Source: Arthrospiribacter ruber (GTDB lineage Bacteria > Bacteroidota > Bacteroidia > Cytophagales > Cyclobacteriaceae). Taken from it: a stretch of DNA of 64,000 bases. The position numbers and the translations under genes were made by a program. Within the stretch, counting starts at the first letter, position 1; the number at the start of each line of letters is the position of its first letter. A model generated the notes under the pieces. That model worked only from the letters and a program-made list of their open reading frames with translations. It was not told where the DNA came from and did no database searches. Of the stretch, positions 26,015 to 36,005 are shown piece by piece. The stretch is taken from contig NZ_RPHB01000006.1 of assembly GCF_019343195.1 (NCBI RefSeq), forward strand, positions 248,001 to 312,000, written 5' to 3'.

Positions 26015-27049
26015 TTACTTATACTCGCTGATGGTTATTTCAGCCAATTCTTTTAAGTCTGCAGGAAGATTTTCTACCAGAGAAGGATTATTTACAATAT
26101 AAGGCTTTTGATCGGCCAACCACTTTCTGTATTCCTCTGGTTCCACTACACGAATTTCTTTTCTCATAGAATTGTGACCACGGCCACAAATCTCTGTACA
26201 TGCAATTTCATAAACGAATTCATCATTGCCTGTTTCTCTCCTCATTTCTTCGGTGGTCTTGGTTGGAGTAAACCAAAATCTTGTAGGCATACCTGGTACT
26301 GCATCCATCTTAAGCCTCATGTGTGGAGCAAATACAGAGTGAAGTACATCTCTTGCTCTGATTTTGAAGAGAACAGGTTCACCTTTTGGGATTACCACTA
26401 CAGGTGAAGAGAAGTCGTCCAAAGCATTTTTATCAGAAAAATCCACGCCAGAAACATTCGTTGCAGATGTCAACCTATAATCATGCTCACCAAGCACATT
26501 GTCCATGCCGGGATATCTCACCTCCCATGCAAACTGATACCCAAGAATTTCAACAACATGAGAGTTTTCAGGAGCTGGTGCAGTTATATCAGACCAGGCT
26601 CTCCATCCTCCTATCACCAAAACGGTAAGGGCTATAGCAGGAACAATTGTCCAAATCACCTCAAGTTTGTTGTTGTCAGGATAAAATGAAGCTACTCTAT
26701 CTTCCTTCCACTGATATTTATAAGGGAACCAGAATAACAATACGTGGGTAATAAGAAATACCACACCTGTTACTGCCATAGTGATCCAAAACAATTGATC
26801 GGTTACTACACCGTGTTCGGAAGCTACAGGCAATTGATAATTGTCAAACTCCTTAATAGAATACCAAAACATAAGAATGGTAGCTCCAACCAAGAAGAAC
26901 ACAAACATCAAAGCATTAATTTTATTGCTACCTGAAGCGATTTTTTTATCACTTCCTTTAACAACTGATACTAGGGTTTGAATCCTGTACACCATCCAAA
27001 TAATGGATAGTAACAACAAAGCGCCTACTGCAATTAGAAATCCGTACAT
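26015..27049 (-). CDS. cytochrome c oxidase subunit II (Cu-A)
   Basis: Subunit II takes electrons from cytochrome c, or directly from ACIII, into the Cu-A centre. The complete Cu-A ligand set is present: H237, C284, E286, C288, H292 and M295. The 344-residue protein has four hydrophobic segments (about 3-22, 46-64, 86-108 and 132-150), two more than the classical two-helix form. There is no CxxCH, so this is an aa3 and not a caa3 enzyme. The extra N-terminal hairpin and adjacency to ActF could favour docking to ACIII, which is inference. Confidence 0.95.
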   Translation of the reverse strand: MYGFLIAVGALLLLSIIWMVYRIQTLVSVVKGSDKKIASGSNKINALMFVFFLVGATILMFWYSIKEFDNYQLPVASEHGVVTDQLFWITMAVTGVVFLITHVLLFWFPYKYQWKEDRVASFYPDNNKLEVIWTIVPAIALTVLVIGGWRAWSDITAPAPENSHVVEILGYQFAWEVRYPGMDNVLGEHDYRLTSATNVSGVDFSDKNALDDFSSPVVVIPKGEPVLFKIRARDVLHSVFAPHMRLKMDAVPGMPTRFWFTPTKTTEEMRRETGNDEFVYEIACTEICGRGHNSMRKEIRVVEPEEYRKWLADQKPYIVNNPSLVENLPADLKELAEITISEYK

Positions 27050-27070
27050 AATTTTAAATTTTTCGGATAA

Positions 27071-28360
27071 TTAAATATGATGATGATAACTCTCTTCCAA
27101 CATCGGATGATTTTTGGCTACCAAAGGTCTTTTGGCCAAATTGCTCAATACTACTAAGGCTACAGCTGAGCCATAAAGTAAGAACATGCCTATTTCCATC
27201 AAACCAAATCCACCATTCTGTCCCAATGTTCCAGGCTGTACCATCAAGAAGAAATCAAACCAGTGTCCAAGAATGATCAAAGAACAAACTACCTTCAAGA
27301 AAATAGCATGTCTTTTTGCATCTCTAGTCATAAGAACAAGGAAGGGAAGAAAGAAGTTTAGCACTAGATTTACAAAAATGAACGGGCTATACACGTCGCT
27401 CTCCAATCTTTCAATAAAGTAAACTGATTCTTCAGGGATATTGGCATAATAGATCAACAAAAACTGTGAGAACCAGATGTATGTCCAGAATATAGAAAAG
27501 GCAAATACAAATTTTCCGAGGTCATGAACGTGGTTTTCATTTACCATTTCCAAGTATCCATTTTCTCTAAGGTAAACTACCACTAAAGTAATCGCAGATA
27601 GACCTGCTACAAACCAAGAGGCAAACACATACCAACCAAACATGGTAGAGAACCAGTGCGTGTCAATAGACATGACCCAATCCCAAGCTGATATAGAAGA
27701 AGAAACAGCAAAGAAAACTAAAAACAGGGCTGACCAAGTTCTGATTTTTCTCCAATAATCTGTTCCTCCATGAATGTCTTCTTCATAAGCCAATGTTCTT
27801 AGCTTGTTGAAAAAGAACACCCAGAATCCAAAGAAAACAACCAATCTAATTACAAAGAAGATCGGAAAACTTCCTTTTTCCAGAGGCCAATAGAAGTAAC
27901 CACCTTTTCCATCAATGATTTTGTCATAATGAGAATCATTTGGATCAAACAGGTCACTGTGCGTCCAGTGGAAAATATCATGATTTACTATAAAAAAGCT
28001 CACGATCATCAATACAGCTGCAAATGGCAACCAGTACCCAAATGATAACATTACTCTTAGAATCCCAGCAGACCAACCAGCTTGCGCAGCATATTGGATG
28101 GCAAAAAAGAATACTCCAATAACAGCTATTCCTGTAAAATACACATTATTGATCCAGAGGTTGGCGAACAACCTTTGATACCAATGATATCCATGATCTC
28201 CTCCTTCGGCATGGTCATGACCGCCACCAAGCATGGCAGTGATAATTCCAATCGCAAGGATTACGGCACCGATCACCAATACCGTCATAATTGACTTCTT
28301 CAGCGCAGCTGTGAACTCAAATTTTTGATCCAAATTGTAGTTTGTAGTGCTATGAGCCAT
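27071..28360 (-). CDS. actF: alternative complex III subunit ActF (NrfD/PsrC-like membrane subunit)
   Basis: ActF is one of two polytopic NrfD-like subunits of the menaquinol:cytochrome c oxidoreductase ACIII. The 429-residue protein has about ten helices and a histidine-rich loop (GGGHDHAEGGDHGYHWYQ) near residues 46-63. ActF is generally the subunit with the weaker quinone site; ActC is the main one. It starts three bases after actE and is followed by the oxidase subunit II gene, linking the two complexes transcriptionally. Confidence 0.93.
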   Translation of the reverse strand: MAHSTTNYNLDQKFEFTAALKKSIMTVLVIGAVILAIGIITAMLGGGHDHAEGGDHGYHWYQRLFANLWINNVYFTGIAVIGVFFFAIQYAAQAGWSAGILRVMLSFGYWLPFAAVLMIVSFFIVNHDIFHWTHSDLFDPNDSHYDKIIDGKGGYFYWPLEKGSFPIFFVIRLVVFFGFWVFFFNKLRTLAYEEDIHGGTDYWRKIRTWSALFLVFFAVSSSISAWDWVMSIDTHWFSTMFGWYVFASWFVAGLSAITLVVVYLRENGYLEMVNENHVHDLGKFVFAFSIFWTYIWFSQFLLIYYANIPEESVYFIERLESDVYSPFIFVNLVLNFFLPFLVLMTRDAKRHAIFLKVVCSLIILGHWFDFFLMVQPGTLGQNGGFGLMEIGMFLLYGSAVALVVLSNLAKRPLVAKNHPMLEESYHHHI

Positions 28361-28362
28361 GA

Positions 28363-28989
28363 TTATTGTTTCTGAATTTCTTGTTTAACATAGTGAACAA
28401 TTTTCCAGATTCTTTCCTGTGGAATCTGAGAACCGTGTGCACCCATACGGCCTTTACCTTTCATGATCACGTGGAAAATGTGACCTTCCGGAAGGTCTAT
28501 GTAAGCGCCACCTTTTAGGTTTGCCACACCACCAACTACTTCACCGGCTTTACCATCTCCTTCACCACCAGCTCCATGGCAAGTAGCACAATATTGGGTA
28601 TAAAGAACCCTACCTTCAGCAATCACCTCATCTGTAGCTTCAATTGGGCTCTTCAGTTCAGCGGCTTTTTCAAGTTCAAAAGCTTTAAGTCTGTAAGGAA
28701 GGTATCCGTCTCTGGTTCTTGGAACGGTATTCTCAACAGGTTCTCTCATGTTCATTCCATGAGGGTTGTTAGGATTACTATTAAAAAACTCTCCTTTACC
28801 ATCTTCTCTGCTGGAAAGCCAACTTCCTTCATCTTCATTCTTGATCTGAGAAAGAGGCTCATAGGCAACTGAATTATACATTTGTGGTGCATATTCATAT
28901 CCAGGGTGATCTCCTGACGCACCGCAGGAGGCTACTCCGAAAGCAACACCTGCCATGGCGATTGTATATAGATATCTTTTGATTTTCAT
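28363..28989 (-). CDS. actE: alternative complex III subunit ActE (mono-haem lipoprotein)
   Basis: This 208-residue lipoprotein has a signal peptide ending in the lipobox VASC (C22) and one C-terminal class I haem c domain with CATCH. Near its end, GKGRMGAHGSQIPQERIW supplies a candidate Met ligand. ActE is the peripheral mono-haem cytochrome of ACIII, near the electron exit to the oxidase. It sits between actD and actF with gaps of 13 and 2 bases. Confidence 0.92.
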   Translation of the reverse strand: MKIKRYLYTIAMAGVAFGVASCGASGDHPGYEYAPQMYNSVAYEPLSQIKNEDEGSWLSSREDGKGEFFNSNPNNPHGMNMREPVENTVPRTRDGYLPYRLKAFELEKAAELKSPIEATDEVIAEGRVLYTQYCATCHGAGGEGDGKAGEVVGGVANLKGGAYIDLPEGHIFHVIMKGKGRMGAHGSQIPQERIWKIVHYVKQEIQKQ

Positions 28990-29002
28990 GACTTCAATTT
29001 AC

Positions 29003-29533
29003 CTATTCAAAACTTTTTTTATTGACTTCAGTAGCTCCCGAAAGTTTCAATACTTCGGCAAGCTTTTCTTCTCCAATACCTGCATTGGTAGCCAAATCAA
29101 TGGCCATTACATGCTTGTCATCCGTGATTCTTAAGTCAAATATTCTTACTTGCCCCCATGGCTTCAAGTTGGAAGACACCATAAATACACCCACCATCCC
29201 GAAAGCAGCCAATAGTACAGTCAGCTCAAAGGTAACCGGAATAAATGCCGGGAATGCAGCATGGTCCTTACCACCTATGATCATTGGCCAGTCAAACTTC
29301 ATCATGTAAAACTGCATAGTAAGCGCTAGCGTAGTACCCAGCATCCCGAACAAAAAGGCTGCTATTGGCAAGCGGCTTCTTTTATATCCAAGCACTTCAT
29401 CCAAACCATGAACAGGGAAAGGAGAATATACTTCTTGTATCTTGACCCCACTGTTTCTTACCTGAGTCACTGCATTTAATAATACATCCTCATCGTCAAA
29501 CACACCGAGGATAAAATTCTTATCTCTTTCCAT
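29003..29533 (-). CDS. actD: alternative complex III subunit ActD (DUF3341)
   Basis: This 176-residue DUF3341 protein has a cytoplasmic N-terminal alpha/beta domain (FILGVFDDEDVLLNAV), two membrane helices (about 57-76 and 103-122) and a short C-terminal domain. ActD is a structural subunit of ACIII without cofactors. It lies two bases after actC. Confidence 0.93.
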   Translation of the reverse strand: MERDKNFILGVFDDEDVLLNAVTQVRNSGVKIQEVYSPFPVHGLDEVLGYKRSRLPIAAFLFGMLGTTLALTMQFYMMKFDWPMIIGGKDHAAFPAFIPVTFELTVLLAAFGMVGVFMVSSNLKPWGQVRIFDLRITDDKHVMAIDLATNAGIGEEKLAEVLKLSGATEVNKKSFE

Positions 29534-29535
29534 GA

Positions 29536-30900
29536 TTATTTAGCTTCTTTAGTGGATGAAGATTTAATGATAGATTTGATTTCAAACATGTTGATTACCG
29601 GAAAGAACTTCGCGAAAAGGAAGAACAAGGTAAAGAACAGTCCGAATGTGAAAAGGTAAACCCCAACATCAGCCCAAGTCGGATAAAACATCGCCCAAGA
29701 TGAAGGAAGGAAATCTCTATGCAATGAAGTTACGATAATCACAAACCTCTCAAACCACATCCCGATGTTTACTACCAATGAGAGGATGAAAGTCAACACA
29801 ATGGAGGTTCTGATTTTCTTGAACCAGAATAGCTGAGGAGAAATTACATTACAGGTCATCATTGCCCAATATGCCCACCAATAAGGTCCAAATGCCCTAT
29901 TGACAAATGCATACTGCTCTGCTTCTACTCCAGAATACCATGCGATGAAAAATTCAGTGATATAGGCTATACCGACAATCGAACCTGTAATGATGATTAC
30001 AATGTTCATCAATTCGATGTGGCCAATGGTAATGTAGTCTTCCAACTTGAATACCTTTCTGGTCACAATCATCAGCGTCAATACCATCGCAAATCCAGAG
30101 AAAATTGCACCCGCCACAAAGTACGGAGGGAAGATGGTAGTGTGCCATCCCGGAATAACTGAAGTCGCAAAGTCAAAGGATACAATGGTGTGTACTGAAA
30201 GTACAAGAGGCGTAGCCAAACCAGCCAAAATCAAGGAAACAGTTTCAAATCTGCTCCAGGTTTTTGCTGCTCCATCCCATCCGAATGCCAATCCACTATA
30301 AATTACTTTTCTCAATCCTGTGGCTCTATCTCGGATAGTAGCAAAATCAGGAATCAATGCGATGTACCAGAAAACCAATGATACTGAAAAATAAGTAGAG
30401 ATCGCAAAAACGTCCCAAAGAAGTGGAGAGTTGAAGTTTACCCAAAGTGATCCAAAGGTGTTTGGCAATGGAAGTGCCCAATAAGCACCCAACCAAGGCC
30501 TACCCATGTGGATAATAGGGAACATGGCAGCACAGATTACGGCAAAAATCGTCATCGCTTCCGCAGCTCTGTTGATGGCCATTCTCCATTTTTGTCTGAA
30601 AAGCAGCAATACTGCTGAGATCAATGTACCTGCGTGACCGATACCAACCCACCATACGAAGTTGGTAATATCCCAAGCCCAACCAATGGTCTTGTTAAGG
30701 CCCCACATTCCGATACCTTCCCAAAGTGTGGCTGCCAAGGCGATAAAGCCAAGCGCCAATGCACCTACAGATACAAGCAATGCCAGAAGCCAAAGCATAC
30801 TAGGCTTGCCTTCTACTTGCCTTGATATATCATGAGTGACGTCCTTGAGGGTCTTCCCGCCTGTAATCAGCGGTTCACGTACGGATGAAGTAACTTGCAT
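29536..30900 (-). CDS. actC: alternative complex III subunit ActC (NrfD-like quinol-binding subunit)
   Basis: ActC is the NrfD/PsrC-family membrane subunit that forms the main menaquinol site of ACIII next to the ActB iron-sulfur domain. The 454-residue protein has ten helices and characteristic stretches including [14 protein letters not shown] and [15 protein letters not shown]. Both carry conserved histidines seen at the quinol site of the family. It follows actB by 17 bases. Confidence 0.95.
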   Translation of the reverse strand: MQVTSSVREPLITGGKTLKDVTHDISRQVEGKPSMLWLLALLVSVGALALGFIALAATLWEGIGMWGLNKTIGWAWDITNFVWWVGIGHAGTLISAVLLLFRQKWRMAINRAAEAMTIFAVICAAMFPIIHMGRPWLGAYWALPLPNTFGSLWVNFNSPLLWDVFAISTYFSVSLVFWYIALIPDFATIRDRATGLRKVIYSGLAFGWDGAAKTWSRFETVSLILAGLATPLVLSVHTIVSFDFATSVIPGWHTTIFPPYFVAGAIFSGFAMVLTLMIVTRKVFKLEDYITIGHIELMNIVIIITGSIVGIAYITEFFIAWYSGVEAEQYAFVNRAFGPYWWAYWAMMTCNVISPQLFWFKKIRTSIVLTFILSLVVNIGMWFERFVIIVTSLHRDFLPSSWAMFYPTWADVGVYLFTFGLFFTLFFLFAKFFPVINMFEIKSIIKSSSTKEAK

Positions 30901-30917
30901 ATCTTATAAAATTATTA

Positions 30918-33900
30918 TTACGCTTCTGATTTTTCCTTATTTCTGATTTTGGTAAAATACCATACGTTTGGACTCACATTGATCTCTTCCAATACGTGAT
31001 ATGCTCTCTCTTCATTCACTTCTTTCACTGCGGAAGTAGTGTTTTCTTCGATCTTGAGCATTTTGGTGATTTTACTTTCCGGATCGTTCATGTCACCAAA
31101 TACAATCGCATCAGTAGGACATGCCGCAGCACATGCAGTGTTGATCTCTCCGTCCTGAACTTTTCTTGCTTCTTTCTTAGCAGTAAGTTTTCCAAGTTGG
31201 ATTCTCTGCACACACATGGAGCATTTTTCAATCACACCTCTAGCCCTAACGGTAACATCAGGGTTAAGAACCATTTTACCCAAATCATCATTTTGAGCAA
31301 CGTTAACCGTAGAGAAGTCCTTGTTGTCATGATATTTGAACCAGTTGAACCTTCTTACTTTATATGGACAGTTATTAGCACAATATCTTGTACCTATACA
31401 TCTGTTGTAAGTCATTTGGTTTAGACCTTCGGAAGAGTGAGTGGTTGCAGCTACAGGACATACTGTCTCACAAGGAGCGTTGTTACAGTGCTGACACATC
31501 ATAGGCTGGAAGGTAACTTCAGGATTATCTGCAGCTTTTTCCAATTCACTGTTTGAACTTGCACCTTCAGGAGAACTGTAATACCTGTCTATCCTTATCC
31601 ATGCCATCTCTCTTCTGTTGAGAACCTCCTGCTTGCCTACTACAGCCACGTTGTTTTCAACCTGACAGGCAACCGTACAGGCACCACAACCAATACAAGA
31701 GTTCATGTCTATCGCCAATCCCCAGTGGTGTTGGCTGTATTTGTGACCTTTCCACAAGGAAACCTTTGAAGGTTTTACAAATTCACCTTCTTTGTAGATT
31801 TTTGGTTGGTATCTGCCTGCTGAAGCATCTTTTTTGTAATCAGCCAATGTAGCTTCCTGGATCACAAAGTCCCTGCCCATGTAAGTTTGGTGTGTCTGAG
31901 TCTGTGCGATCTTGTAAGCATCCGAAGTGATTTCAACACTTACTCCTTCTGTGATGTCATAGTTGACAAAACCTTTGGATAGGTCAAGCAACTCATATGC
32001 ATTTACACCTACTCCGTTAGCAACCCTGCCCGCTTTGGTTCTACCATATCCAAGTGCAAGACCAAAAGTACCATCGGCTTGACCAGGCTGTACCAAAACA
32101 GGAACTACCAAAGACTTATCGCCAACAGTAATTTTAGCTTTCTTGGTAGCACCTTCTACCATTTTTACATTATTGTCTTTGGCCCATTTCTGAGATACTG
32201 TAAGGTAGTTGTCCCAAGTAGCTTTGGAAATAGGATCTGACATCTCCTGAAGCCAAGGGTTGTTGGCATAGGTTCCGCTTCCAATTCCTACCTTGGTGTA
32301 TATAGAAAGTTCTGCACCTGCATTGTCCGCCTTATAAGACCTTCCAATAGCAGTAGCAGCAGCGGATACATCTACAGATCCACTTACCTCTTCACTTTCA
32401 GAACCATCAGAATACACACCATTATATAATGATCTGTCCCAGAATTCCTGACTGTCAGAAATTTCGGATTGTGTTCCCATCAGGGATTCAGACCAGTTAT
32501 CTTTCAAGAAATCAAAGTAATTGCTTGATTCACCTGCCCATACCAAGAAAGACTCCTGAGCCTGTCTGGTATCAAAAAGTGGGGAGATAGTAGGCTGGGA
32601 TAAGCTGTATTCTCCGCTTCTAGGATTAAAATCATTCCAAGATTCCAAGTAATGATGATCCGGAGCTACAAATTTCACCAAAGAAGCTGTTTCATCCATG
32701 GTGCTGTTGGTAGATACGGAAACTTTTGCTTTAGAAATGCCTTCTTCCACATCAGCGCCTTTTGCAAAATCATACACAGGGTTACAGTTGTAGAAAACTA
32801 CTCCGCCAACTCTTCCTGCTTTTAGATCAGTTACAAACTTGTTCATTTTCTCGTCATCACCTTTTCTAAAATAAGAAGGCTTGGAGAAATCTACAGTCTT
32901 ACCATTATTCCCCAAAAGGTCATTGATTGCGTTGATCACAATCTGAACATTTGGATCATTGGAACCTGAAACCACAATAGAATTTCCTCTATTGGACCAA
33001 AGTTCATTAGCAGCCTGATCGATATTGGCTATTTCAACACTGGCACCTGACACTGTAGCAGCACCACCTTTTCTTGCAAGGGCATTGTAAAGCGCAAGAA
33101 CCGCAAGTCCAGACTGGGACGGCTTGATAGGAGTTCTGTAATCAGCATTGGCGCCGGTCAAAGATAAATTTGACTCAAATTGGAAATGCCTTGACATATT
33201 AGGGTTTTCCTTGGTAATCTTTCTTCCCTTTACATATTGCCTTGCAAATTCAGTCGGAGAAATCCATGTACCTAAAAAGTCTGCTCCAAAACTTACAATA
33301 ACCTTGGCATTGTCAAATTTATAAGTAGGCAACCCACTTACTCCATAGGAGGTCTCAGCTGCTTTAAGTATACCATAGTTGGATACGGGATCGTAAGTAA
33401 TGATTTCCCCACCTACAGACTCAGCAAATTTATCCAATGCCTTCTGGGTAGAAGGTGAAAGGATAGTGTTGGTTACAATTTTCACAGAACCTGCTGACCC
33501 AAGAGCTGATTTCAACTGGCTGTCCAAAGTAGACCAATCAGTCAGTTCCCCATCAATATGAGGACCTTTAAGTCTTTGCTTGTCATAAAGTGACAATACA
33601 GAAGCCTCTACAATGGCATTGACACCTTTTCCATTAATAGGAGAAAGTTCGTTACCATCAATTTTAATAGGTCTGCCTTCTCTGGTTTTTACTACAATGG
33701 AGGCATAATCACCACCTGAAGCAAAAGTAGAAGCATAGTAGTTCGGAATGGAAGGGTTTACATCAACAGGCTTGTTGACATAAGGGATGGCTTTTCTTAC
33801 CGGTGCCTCACAGGCTGCAAGAGAAGCCGCGGCCAAGCTGAATCCCATCAATTTGAGGAAATCTCTCCTGGAAGCCCCTTCTTCTCCACCCAAAACAGAT

Positions 33901-33998
33901 GGTGCCTCAGGGAATTCCCTTTCAGCATTCTTTACAAACTCCGGCTGGTTTGTCAATTCCTCTAGCCCTTTCCAATAGGTCTTTTTATTTTCCTTCAT
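30918..33998 (-). CDS. actB: alternative complex III subunit ActB (molybdopterin-like plus FeS fusion)
   Basis: This 1026-residue fusion joins a molybdopterin oxidoreductase-like domain without known cofactor to a ferredoxin domain. The N-terminus has a twin-arginine motif (S43-R-R-D-F-L-K49) and a lipobox-like LAAC at 60-63, suggesting Tat export and possibly lipid anchoring. The C-terminal part carries the four cysteine groups expected for one 3Fe-4S and three 4Fe-4S clusters: CIGCGACTVAC, CQHCNNAPCETVCP, CIGTRYCANNCP, and CSMC paired with CAAACP. ActB passes electrons from quinol to ActA. Confidence 0.96.
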   Translation of the reverse strand: MKENKKTYWKGLEELTNQPEFVKNAEREFPEAPSVLGGEEGASRRDFLKLMGFSLAAASLAACEAPVRKAIPYVNKPVDVNPSIPNYYASTFASGGDYASIVVKTREGRPIKIDGNELSPINGKGVNAIVEASVLSLYDKQRLKGPHIDGELTDWSTLDSQLKSALGSAGSVKIVTNTILSPSTQKALDKFAESVGGEIITYDPVSNYGILKAAETSYGVSGLPTYKFDNAKVIVSFGADFLGTWISPTEFARQYVKGRKITKENPNMSRHFQFESNLSLTGANADYRTPIKPSQSGLAVLALYNALARKGGAATVSGASVEIANIDQAANELWSNRGNSIVVSGSNDPNVQIVINAINDLLGNNGKTVDFSKPSYFRKGDDEKMNKFVTDLKAGRVGGVVFYNCNPVYDFAKGADVEEGISKAKVSVSTNSTMDETASLVKFVAPDHHYLESWNDFNPRSGEYSLSQPTISPLFDTRQAQESFLVWAGESSNYFDFLKDNWSESLMGTQSEISDSQEFWDRSLYNGVYSDGSESEEVSGSVDVSAAATAIGRSYKADNAGAELSIYTKVGIGSGTYANNPWLQEMSDPISKATWDNYLTVSQKWAKDNNVKMVEGATKKAKITVGDKSLVVPVLVQPGQADGTFGLALGYGRTKAGRVANGVGVNAYELLDLSKGFVNYDITEGVSVEITSDAYKIAQTQTHQTYMGRDFVIQEATLADYKKDASAGRYQPKIYKEGEFVKPSKVSLWKGHKYSQHHWGLAIDMNSCIGCGACTVACQVENNVAVVGKQEVLNRREMAWIRIDRYYSSPEGASSNSELEKAADNPEVTFQPMMCQHCNNAPCETVCPVAATTHSSEGLNQMTYNRCIGTRYCANNCPYKVRRFNWFKYHDNKDFSTVNVAQNDDLGKMVLNPDVTVRARGVIEKCSMCVQRIQLGKLTAKKEARKVQDGEINTACAAACPTDAIVFGDMNDPESKITKMLKIEENTTSAVKEVNEERAYHVLEEINVSPNVWYFTKIRNKEKSEA

Positions 33999-34036
33999 TT
34001 TATATTCAAGAAAAGTAAGTTCTGAATTTATTTAGA

Positions 34037-35296
34037 TTAATAGTGGCATTTGGCACATTCCAAGCCGCCAATGTCTTTTACTTTCAAAGGCTCTTTGGAA
34101 TCTTTGTGCAACTGCACCAACTTGTCGTAGTACTCGTTTTTCTCAAAACGGATATTGGTCTGTCTGTGACAGTCTATACACCAACCCATGGTCAATGAAC
34201 TGTGCTGATAAACCACTTCCATTTCCTCTATCGGACCGTGGCAAGTCTGACATTCCACACCCCCAACCACAACGTGCTGTGCGTGGTTGAAGTAAGAAAG
34301 GTCAGGAAGGTTATGGACCCTTACCCATTCTATTGGCTGATCATTGTCTACAGCATTATAGATCTTTTGTATCTCAGGAGAGATTCCGTCTTTTCCACCT
34401 ACATTTTGGATATGCATGTGGCAGTTCATACAAATATTCGCGGACGGGATATTGGCAGACTTGCCTAGCTCAACACCTGTGTGGCAATACTGACATTGGA
34501 TTTCATATTGCCCTGCATGAAGTTCATGGGAAAAAGCAATTGGCTGCTTTGGCGCATAGCCTTGCTGTACACCCACGGTGTAAAGCTCATCAATTGCTGT
34601 CTTGGCCACCAAAGCAATCACAATGGTTGTTATGATGATAATAAAAGCATCTGACTTCAGGATCTTTCCGAAATCATATTTCTGATTGACAAATTGCTTA
34701 TCATCTTCTTCCAATTTCTGGGTATCCAGATACTTGTTAAGAATAGAAATGATCAGGCCCAATACTACTAGAATCAGGAAAAGCACCAAAACCAAGACTC
34801 CCAAAATTATAGTCAGGTATTCACTTGGTACTCCAGTACCTCCGGCAACTCCTTCTCCACCTTCTCCACCAGCAGCTGCGGCAGAAGCATCAGCTTTGTC
34901 GCCATATTCAATGTAGGCAAGCAAATCCAGTAACTCATCATCAGAAAGGAATTCATGTGATGGCATTGCCAGCTGATTGTACTCATTGTAAATAGCCACA
35001 GCTTCAGCATCTCCTGAAGCAATAAGAGCCTGGGAATTTCGGATAAATCTTTTTGTCCAATCGATGGAATGACGGTCGGTAACGCCTCTTAATGCCGGTC
35101 CGACATTTTTCTGGTCTAACCTGTGACAAGTCCTACAATTGGCGTTGAAAATCGACTTACCTGCTGCAATGGCTTCTTCAGCATCAGAAACATCAGGGTG
35201 AGCCGCAAAGACTTGTGTCCCAAAACTCAGGAAGAATAGCATCACCAGGGTGCTAATTTTCATCGGAACACGTGATAACGAGCGATTGATCGACAT
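34037..35296 (-). CDS. actA: alternative complex III subunit ActA, six haem c motifs (fused mono-haem domain)
   Basis: ActA is the multihaem cytochrome of ACIII. This 419-residue form has a signal peptide (about 12-31), then a mono-haem class I cytochrome domain (C54-R-T-C57-H58), a Gly/Ala-rich linker (136-155), a helix (160-186), a second helix (216-234), and the usual five-haem region with motif starts at C268, C289, C349, C373 and C414. The canonical ActA is penta-haem with one anchor, so the N-terminal cytochrome looks like a fusion. An ATG at 35263 would also give a good signal peptide; 35296 is used because A-rich sequence precedes it. It is the first gene of the ACIII-aa3 operon. Confidence 0.93.
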   Translation of the reverse strand: MSINRSLSRVPMKISTLVMLFFLSFGTQVFAAHPDVSDAEEAIAAGKSIFNANCRTCHRLDQKNVGPALRGVTDRHSIDWTKRFIRNSQALIASGDAEAVAIYNEYNQLAMPSHEFLSDDELLDLLAYIEYGDKADASAAAAGGEGGEGVAGGTGVPSEYLTIILGVLVLVLFLILVVLGLIISILNKYLDTQKLEEDDKQFVNQKYDFGKILKSDAFIIIITTIVIALVAKTAIDELYTVGVQQGYAPKQPIAFSHELHAGQYEIQCQYCHTGVELGKSANIPSANICMNCHMHIQNVGGKDGISPEIQKIYNAVDNDQPIEWVRVHNLPDLSYFNHAQHVVVGGVECQTCHGPIEEMEVVYQHSSLTMGWCIDCHRQTNIRFEKNEYYDKLVQLHKDSKEPLKVKDIGGLECAKCHY

Positions 35297-35344
35297 ATTT
35301 ATACTTGATTAAACAGTTTTTTGCACGGTTTTGAATAAACATTG

Positions 35345-35375
35345 CAAATGTACTACCCCGATTCTATATTTCAAA
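35345..35375 (-). promoter_or_regulatory. consensus Bacteroidota promoter of the ACIII-aa3 operon
   Basis: On the minus strand TTTG (35375-35372) is followed after exactly 19 bases by TACATTTG (35352-35345), a full match to TTTG-N19-TAnnTTTG. The predicted start site near 35340 lies about 45 bases before the actA ATG. The rest of the interval to the tRNA (35376-35664) is AT-rich with no other feature I can support. Confidence 0.85.
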
Positions 35376-35664
35376 CTTAACAGAAATACGAGTGCCGTAT
35401 ATGTAAACATGCGTATACTTATTGTAAGCCTTTGTTTGACAGAAGTTTACAAAGATTAAGATTTCAGTCCAAATAATTTAGAAACATTATAAATAAACCA
35501 AAAACTGGTACCTTTTATACCAATGGCCACTCCTGGAATTCAGCAGATTAATTTCGGGATGATTTTTCCTCAAGACATTTGGATTAATATCATTAAAATT
35601 TTATCACTCACATACTTTTGTAAAAAAGCCGAATATCCATACATTTGCATTCCGATTGGCACAG

Positions 35665-35738
35665 GGTCGCGTGGCCGAGCGGTTAGGCAGAGGTCTGCAA
35701 AACCTTGTACAGCGGTTCGAATCCGCTCGCGACCTCCA
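35665..35738 (+). tRNA. tRNA-Cys (anticodon GCA)
   Basis: A full cloverleaf is visible. Acceptor GGTCGCG (35665-35671) pairs with CGCGACC (35728-35734). There is a D-arm with GGTTA, an anticodon loop CTGCAAA with GCA, and a T-arm GCGGTTCGAATCCGC. The discriminator base is T. The 3' CCA is encoded (35736-35738). The short open frame on the opposite strand is a false gene made by this tRNA. Confidence 0.97.
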
Positions 35739-36005
35739 CATAAAAGCATCTCTGTATAGGGATGCTTTTTATTTTTAGAAAAAATAACCTGCAACCCAAA
35801 CCATTCTCTGGAATTCATTTTTGACAAATGTTCAGATTTTGAGACTATCGAAAAACCTGCTGGATAAATGAAGTCCCATAAGGCCACCACAAAAATGCAA
35901 TAGTTCATAGCTCCCAATTAATAATCGAAATTAACTTCTCACTCAATTACAGGGCTTTGTCTCAATCATATTGTCTAAATTCCTTCTTAATAAAATGAAT
36001 TCACT

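Noticed and set aside
1935-35296. Recent horizontal transfer of the respiratory region
   Set aside because: No integrase, transposase, direct-repeat boundary or obvious change in base composition was seen. The gene order is typical of the phylum.
35376-35520. A second FNR-type site before the ACIII operon (TAAACATGCG near 35403)
   Set aside because: Only part of one arm matches and there is no second arm. The operon already has a full -33/-7 promoter, so activator dependence is not indicated.
35570-35917. 115-residue minus-strand open frame across the tRNA-Cys
   Set aside because: It contains the typical antisense tRNA translation (RERIRTAVQGFADLCLTARP). The tRNA on the plus strand is complete, so this is not a protein gene.
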